Notes under the pieces: generated by a model
Database searches by the model: none
Seen by the model: the letters and a program-made list of their open reading frames with translations, nothing else
What the model was told of the DNA's origin: nothing
Shown here: positions 60,586 through 64,000 of the stretch, one piece after another
Layout of the letters: each line of letters begins with the position of its first letter
How positions within the stretch are numbered: position 1 is the stretch's first letter
Translations under genes and position numbers: made by a program
Assembly: GCA_040702975.1 (NCBI GenBank)
Contig: CP159990.1
Location: forward strand, 434,001 to 498,000
Origin: Roseburia hominis
Lineage (GTDB): Bacteria; Bacillota; Clostridia; Lachnospirales; Lachnospiraceae
DNA: 64,000 bases
Direction: 5' to 3'

Positions 60586-61527
60586 ATCCAAAAGAAAAGA
60601 AGTTCCTGACGAGAAAGGGAATTTCGAAAAAAGAATATTTTTTAATTATCCATTCTGATTTTAGTTTTACATTTCTTATTCGCCGAGAATATAGAAAAAA
60701 GAAAAAGCCAGATTAGAAAAAATTAAAAGAATAATTAGTATTTGAAGATTTGAAAGTTTTAAAAAAGAGACCAGATGTTTTGTTTATGAGAGTTTCGTAG
60801 ATGGGGGATTTGAAAATCGAATTTTTCTAACTGATAATCCAGAAATATTAAGAGAAAATTTTAATTTAACTTCTTAAAGAGCAGAATTCTTTAAACAAAA
60901 ACAGAATAAGATCAAACAAAAAATATTTATAAAAATTTTGGAACGATAACGAAAGGGAGGAGGCTTTAACCGTTGGACAATTCAGAATTTAAAACTCAAT
61001 ATGTTGGTGGTATGGCAAATGAAAGTTCCTGTGATTTGAGCCTTTACCATAGATTATAATCGGCAGATAGTATATCATAATTATATCGGAGAAGAAAGCA
61101 TAAGCCGAACAGATTATAATAATTAAAAGATTCAACATTTGCGAACATATTGAAAAAGACTACCACAGTAATTCAAAGAGTTGGAAGATGTGTAAAGAAA
61201 CATTAACCAACAGATATCACATTTATATGAATTCAATTTTATAGATATCGGTTATAGACGGAATAGCCTAATAAGATTATTGAATCATTCAAAGGCTCTG
61301 ATTATAAGATGAACAGTTATAGATAAGAAATAACCAGGAAGATATTTATATTAGAAATTGAAGAATTATAAATAAGGTATGAAAGATGACGAAGATGAAA
61401 TCCGGAGCTTTGAATTACATTAAATATAGATTACAGGGACAGGAATCAATGGATTCCTCCGATAAATAAAAAAAGAATAAAACTTAATATAAAACAACCG
61501 TTACATGAAAGTGTAGCGGTTGTTTTA
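60586..61527 (+). ncRNA. candidate large non-coding RNA (or decayed gene)
   Basis: A span of about 940 bases from a good promoter to a good terminator has stops in all plus frames and no gene-length frame. It is A-rich with many local helices: TTCC/GGAA (60603-60621), GAAAA/TTTTC (60812-60826), TTAAGA/TCTTAA (60848-60876), CGGC/GCCG (61060-61106), GTTGG/CCAAC with inner ATGT/ACAT (61179-61209), AGCCT/AGGCT with TGAAT/ATTCA (61265-61296), GTTAT/ATAAC (61316-61334). A 28-codon frame (TTG at 60973) follows GGGAGGAGG. It could be a large structured RNA of the OLE/ROOL kind or a ruined gene; no known family was matched. Confidence 0.45.
61491..61527 (+). terminator. terminator of the ORF-less transcript
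   Basis: AAAACAACCGTTACA, loop TGAAAG, TGTAGCGGTTGTTTT. A smaller perfect hairpin AGGAATC-AATG-GATTCCT precedes it at 61441-61458. Confidence 0.85.
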
Positions 61528-61530
61528 GGG

Positions 61531-61596
61531 TATAGGGCACACTTGAAATAAGGTCCGGTGGACCTTGTTTTGGCGCAAGGCATACCTAAGTGAAGG
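61531..61596 (+). repeat. dispersed palindromic repeat family A, copies 5 and 6
   Basis: One full core (CTTGAAATAAGGTCCGGTGG, inner arms AAGGTCC/GGACCTT) followed by the start of another (AAGGCATACCTAAGTGAAGG). It directly follows the terminator. Confidence 0.72.
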
Positions 61597-61727
61597 CTTA
61601 AAAGTGGATAGCGTAAAAATAGTAAGGCAGTAAGCACCTCATGAAAAGCTAAGAGTGATGTGAGATTTTTTGATTGTAATTTTTGTAACATTTTTTTAAT
61701 ATTTTTGAAAAATAGTTCGCGTAAATT

Positions 61728-61756
61728 TTGACATTACCTAACCGTTATGGTACACT
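61728..61756 (+). promoter_or_regulatory. promoter of the acidic TPR protein gene
   Basis: TTGACA, 17 bases, TACACT, 64 bases before the TTG start. Confidence 0.78.
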
Positions 61757-61819
61757 TAAGTAACAAATCTGTATATACTTACCGGAAGAAAGTAAAATAA
61801 TTGTACGAGGTGAGAGACA

Positions 61820-64000
61820 TTGGATAAATATGAATATCGAGTAAAAACGGAGCAAATGCTCGAATATGTGGAAAAGAAATCATACGGAAAGGCAATGGAG
61901 ATCGCGGATACCATTGATTGGAGAAGGATTAAGAATACCTCCATGCTTACTTCTGTAAGTGAAATATACGAGAATGTGGGTGAATACCGCAAAGCAAAGG
62001 ATATTTTATTTATCGCATATGACAAAGCTCCGGGCAGTCGAAAGACAGTATATCATCTTGGACTTTTGGCACTGAAGACGGGAGATACATCTGAGGCAAT
62101 GGACTGTTACGAGGAGTTTGTGAAGCTTGCTCCGAAAGATCCGAATCAATATATTTTGCGCTATAAGATTTTGAAAGCGCAGGGAGCAGCCCTGGAGCAG
62201 CAGATTGAAGCGCTGGAAGAGTTCAAACATGCGGAGTATGTGGAAAAATGGGCGTTTGAGCTGGCACGTTTATATCATGAGGCAGGAATGACAGAAGAAT
62301 GTCTGGAAGAGTGCGATGATTTGATTCTTTGGTTTAGTGAAGGTAAGTATGTATACCAGGCCATGGAATTGAAGATGAAATATAAACCGCTGACTCCTCT
62401 GCAGCAGGAGAAATATGACAGCCGGGTCACCGATAAAACGGAGGCAGTTCGCAAGAAACCGATGTTTAAGAAGCCGAAGGAGCGTCCGGTGCCTGATCCG
62501 AGAATTTCCAGAAAGATTCGTGAGAATGTGCATGTGACAGGAAGCATTGACCTTCCTGAATTGCCGGAGCCGACGGGCAATACGATTGAAGCGGAGCTGG
62601 AGAGTCTGCCGGATGAGCGTCCGCAGAGTTCCAGACCGAGGACGAAGATTGAGAGTACTTCGGATATTATGACAACGATTACGGGTGCGAATCTGGCGGA
62701 TGTATTGAAAGCAGGTGTTGCCGTGGCCAGTGGCGTTGATCCGAAAGAGGTTTCCGGTGGGGAGGATCCCCAGGTTACCGGCCAGATGAGAATTGAGGAG
62801 ATTCTTGCAGGCTGGGAGGAAACGCAGAGAGAGAATGCGAGAATTATAGAGAAGAATCAGGAAGAGGTCAACAGGAAGAAAGCAAAACGGAAAAAAGAAG
62901 AAAGCACATCCGAAGATACCAAGACGATTTTGCCGGATGATATTCGGAAATTGATGGAAGAACTGGAGAGCGGTGTTGAGCCTTCTGATGATGTAGATTC
63001 TTCGTTGGATGAAGAACCAGAGGAATCATTTGAACAGGAAGATGAACTTGATTTTGAAAATATGGGCAGTGTAGTCGAGTCTTTGCAGCTTTCGGATGAT
63101 GACGAGTATGATGACGATTCTGAATATGAGGAAGAGGACGAGTACGAAGAAGACTCCGAATATGATGAGGAGGACGATGAGTACGAAGAAGACTCCGAAT
63201 ATGATGAGGAGGACGATGAGTACGAAGACGATTCCGAGTATGATGAGGAAGAGGACGAGTACGAAGACGATTCCGAGTATGATGAGGAAGAAGACGAGTA
63301 CGAAGACGATTCCGAGTATGATGAGGAAGAAGACGAGTACGAAGACGATTCCGAGTATGATGAGGAAGAAGACGAGTACGAAGAAGACTCCGAATATGAT
63401 GGTGAGGAAGACAAGTTCGAAGACGATTTCGAATATGAGGACGATGAGTACGAAGAGGACTCCGAGGAGGAAGCTGAGTACGAAGACGATTCCGAATATG
63501 AGGATGAGGAGGACGAAGAATACGAAGGGGATTCCGAGGAAGAAGCTGAGTACGAAGACGATTCCGAATATGAGGACGAGGAATACGAAGAGGACTCCGA
63601 GGAAGAAGCTGAGTACGAAGAAGACTCCGAATATGAGGACGAGTACGAAGACGATTCCGAGGAAGAAGACGAGCATGAAGACGATTCCGCATATAAGGAA
63701 GAAGAATTTAATGAAGATTCTGAGGCAGAGGAAGACGAGCATGAGTCGGAATTTATAGATGCCAAATATGAGTCTGATTCCGAATGGAATATCAATTTCA
63801 AGGATGAGCTGGGAGCATTGAGCGAAGCGTTTGAAGATGGAGCAGAAAGTGTTGAAATATCCGGAATTGAATTTGATGATGAATTAGAAGAAGACAACGT
63901 GGCAGACGAAGAAGATATATTTGCAGGTGTATTTAATGATGTAGACGAGGAATACGAAGAAGGTTCCGAGGAAGAAGACGAGTACGAAGACGAAGAGTAC
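61820..64000 (+). CDS. TPR protein with very acidic repeat tail, 3' end outside window
   Basis: Open from a TTG start at 61820 (GAGGTGAG upstream) to the last base, at least 727 codons with no stop. Residues 1-150 form TPR-like helices (EYRKAKDILFIAYDKAPGS, LALKTGDTSEAMDCYEEFVKL). Residues 190-380 are a basic, proline-containing linker that includes TGQMRIEEILAGWEE. From about residue 430 the sequence is dominated by Asp, Glu, Ser and Tyr, with a 13-residue unit DSEYDEEEDEYED repeated some seven times and looser versions after it. No signal peptide is present. The family is not recognised; similar 'TPR plus acidic' proteins occur in Lachnospiraceae. The tail suggests an ion-binding or charge-spacer role. 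The long Ser-rich frames on the other strand here are shadows of this repeat. Confidence 0.82.
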   Translation, partial: MDKYEYRVKTEQMLEYVEKKSYGKAMEIADTIDWRRIKNTSMLTSVSEIYENVGEYRKAKDILFIAYDKAPGSRKTVYHLGLLALKTGDTSEAMDCYEEFVKLAPKDPNQYILRYKILKAQGAALEQQIEALEEFKHAEYVEKWAFELARLYHEAGMTEECLEECDDLILWFSEGKYVYQAMELKMKYKPLTPLQQEKYDSRVTDKTEAVRKKPMFKKPKERPVPDPRISRKIRENVHVTGSIDLPELPEPTGNTIEAELESLPDERPQSSRPRTKIESTSDIMTTITGANLADVLKAGVAVASGVDPKEVSGGEDPQVTGQMRIEEILAGWEETQRENARIIEKNQEEVNRKKAKRKKEESTSEDTKTILPDDIRKLMEELESGVEPSDDVDSSLDEEPEESFEQEDELDFENMGSVVESLQLSDDDEYDDDSEYEEEDEYEEDSEYDEEDDEYEEDSEYDEEDDEYEDDSEYDEEEDEYEDDSEYDEEEDEYEDDSEYDEEEDEYEDDSEYDEEEDEYEEDSEYDGEEDKFEDDFEYEDDEYEEDSEEEAEYEDDSEYEDEEDEEYEGDSEEEAEYEDDSEYEDEEYEEDSEEEAEYEEDSEYEDEYEDDSEEEDEHEDDSAYKEEEFNEDSEAEEDEHESEFIDAKYESDSEWNINFKDELGALSEAFEDGAESVEISGIEFDDELEEDNVADEEDIFAGVFNDVDEEYEEGSEEEDEYEDEEY
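63110..63420 (+). repeat. 39-base coding minisatellite
   Basis: About seven in-frame 39-base units (GAGTACGAAGACGATTCCGA core) encoding the 13-residue acidic repeat; adjacent units differ by one or two bases, indicating recent expansion. Degenerate units continue to about 63700. Confidence 0.9.

Noticed and set aside
62857..63897. Long Ser-rich minus-strand frame of about 346 codons
   Set aside because: It is the complement of the acidic Asp/Glu/Tyr repeat; the plus strand has promoter, ribosome site and a longer open frame.
1..64000. tRNA, rRNA or replication origin
   Set aside because: No cloverleaf, 16S/23S signature or DnaA-box cluster was noticed by eye; a tRNAscan or Rfam run would be needed to exclude them fully.

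Overview
The window looks like chromosomal DNA of an anaerobic gut Firmicute, most likely a Lachnospiraceae member. The signs are AGGAGG-type ribosome sites, TTGACA/TATAAT promoters with 17-base spacers, and the gene types: class C sortases, a SipW-type signal peptidase, ECF-type vitamin transporters (ThiT, BioY), a tripartite tricarboxylate transporter and several AAA-ATPase/PD-(D/E)XK proteins. No rRNA, tRNA or CRISPR array was recognised. Identification is from sequence motifs only.

Layout. 1-6361: a surface-structure operon of two class C sortases, a pilin-like protein, two SipW-dependent (TasA-like) proteins, a sortase-anchored protein and a Thr/Pro-rich membrane-anchored protein. 6748-8972: a PD-(D/E)XK transposase-family nuclease, the matching SipW peptidase, and a scrap of a second nuclease gene. 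9035-13878 (minus): a compact type IV pilus-like operon headed by a transglutaminase lipoprotein. 14341-24071: a sugar-acid uptake and Entner-Doudoroff-type cluster (IclR, TctC, TctB in two pieces, TctA, KDG kinase, flavoprotein, KDPG aldolase), interrupted by an IS6-like element with an 8-base target duplication. 24237-28152: nuclease remnant, arginine-deiminase-superfamily hydrolase, cupin, first AAA/nuclease gene. 28530-39755: pyruvate kinase, second AAA/nuclease gene, an autoregulated toxin-antitoxin pair, phosphoglucose isomerase, a diacid-type regulator with an aconitase-family hydratase, and a TPP riboswitch with ThiT. 40428-45130: ECF sigma factor with a beta-propeller membrane protein, a 174-base inverted-repeat element, and PadR with a DUF4097 protein. 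45240-49733: remains of a conjugative transposon (broken tnpV, LytTR/DUF3021, a 40-residue Cys-rich KTR protein) and an IS1182-like element inserted in a YjbR-domain gene. 50151-56976: third AAA/nuclease gene, a fragment of a fourth, a duplicated YczE-type membrane protein whose second copy is frameshifted, and unrecognised accessory genes, one clearly GC-richer than its surroundings. 57022-60465: a frameshifted PurF paralogue and bioB-bioY behind a BirA-type operator. 60550-61527: a promoter-to-terminator stretch with no substantial reading frame. 61820 to the end: a TPR protein with a very acidic 13-residue repeat tail that runs off the window.

The most unusual signals are: (i) two families of dispersed palindromic repeats that tend to lie beside PD-(D/E)XK nuclease genes and their remnants, suggesting a REP/RAYT-like partnership; (ii) the ORF-less, helix-rich transcription unit at 60.55-61.53 kb, a candidate large non-coding RNA; (iii) the nested inverted-repeat element at 43.03-43.20 kb; (iv) a structured leader between pgi and the diacid regulator with competing pairings; and (v) an orphan sugar-acid pathway of transporter, kinase, flavoprotein and aldolase.
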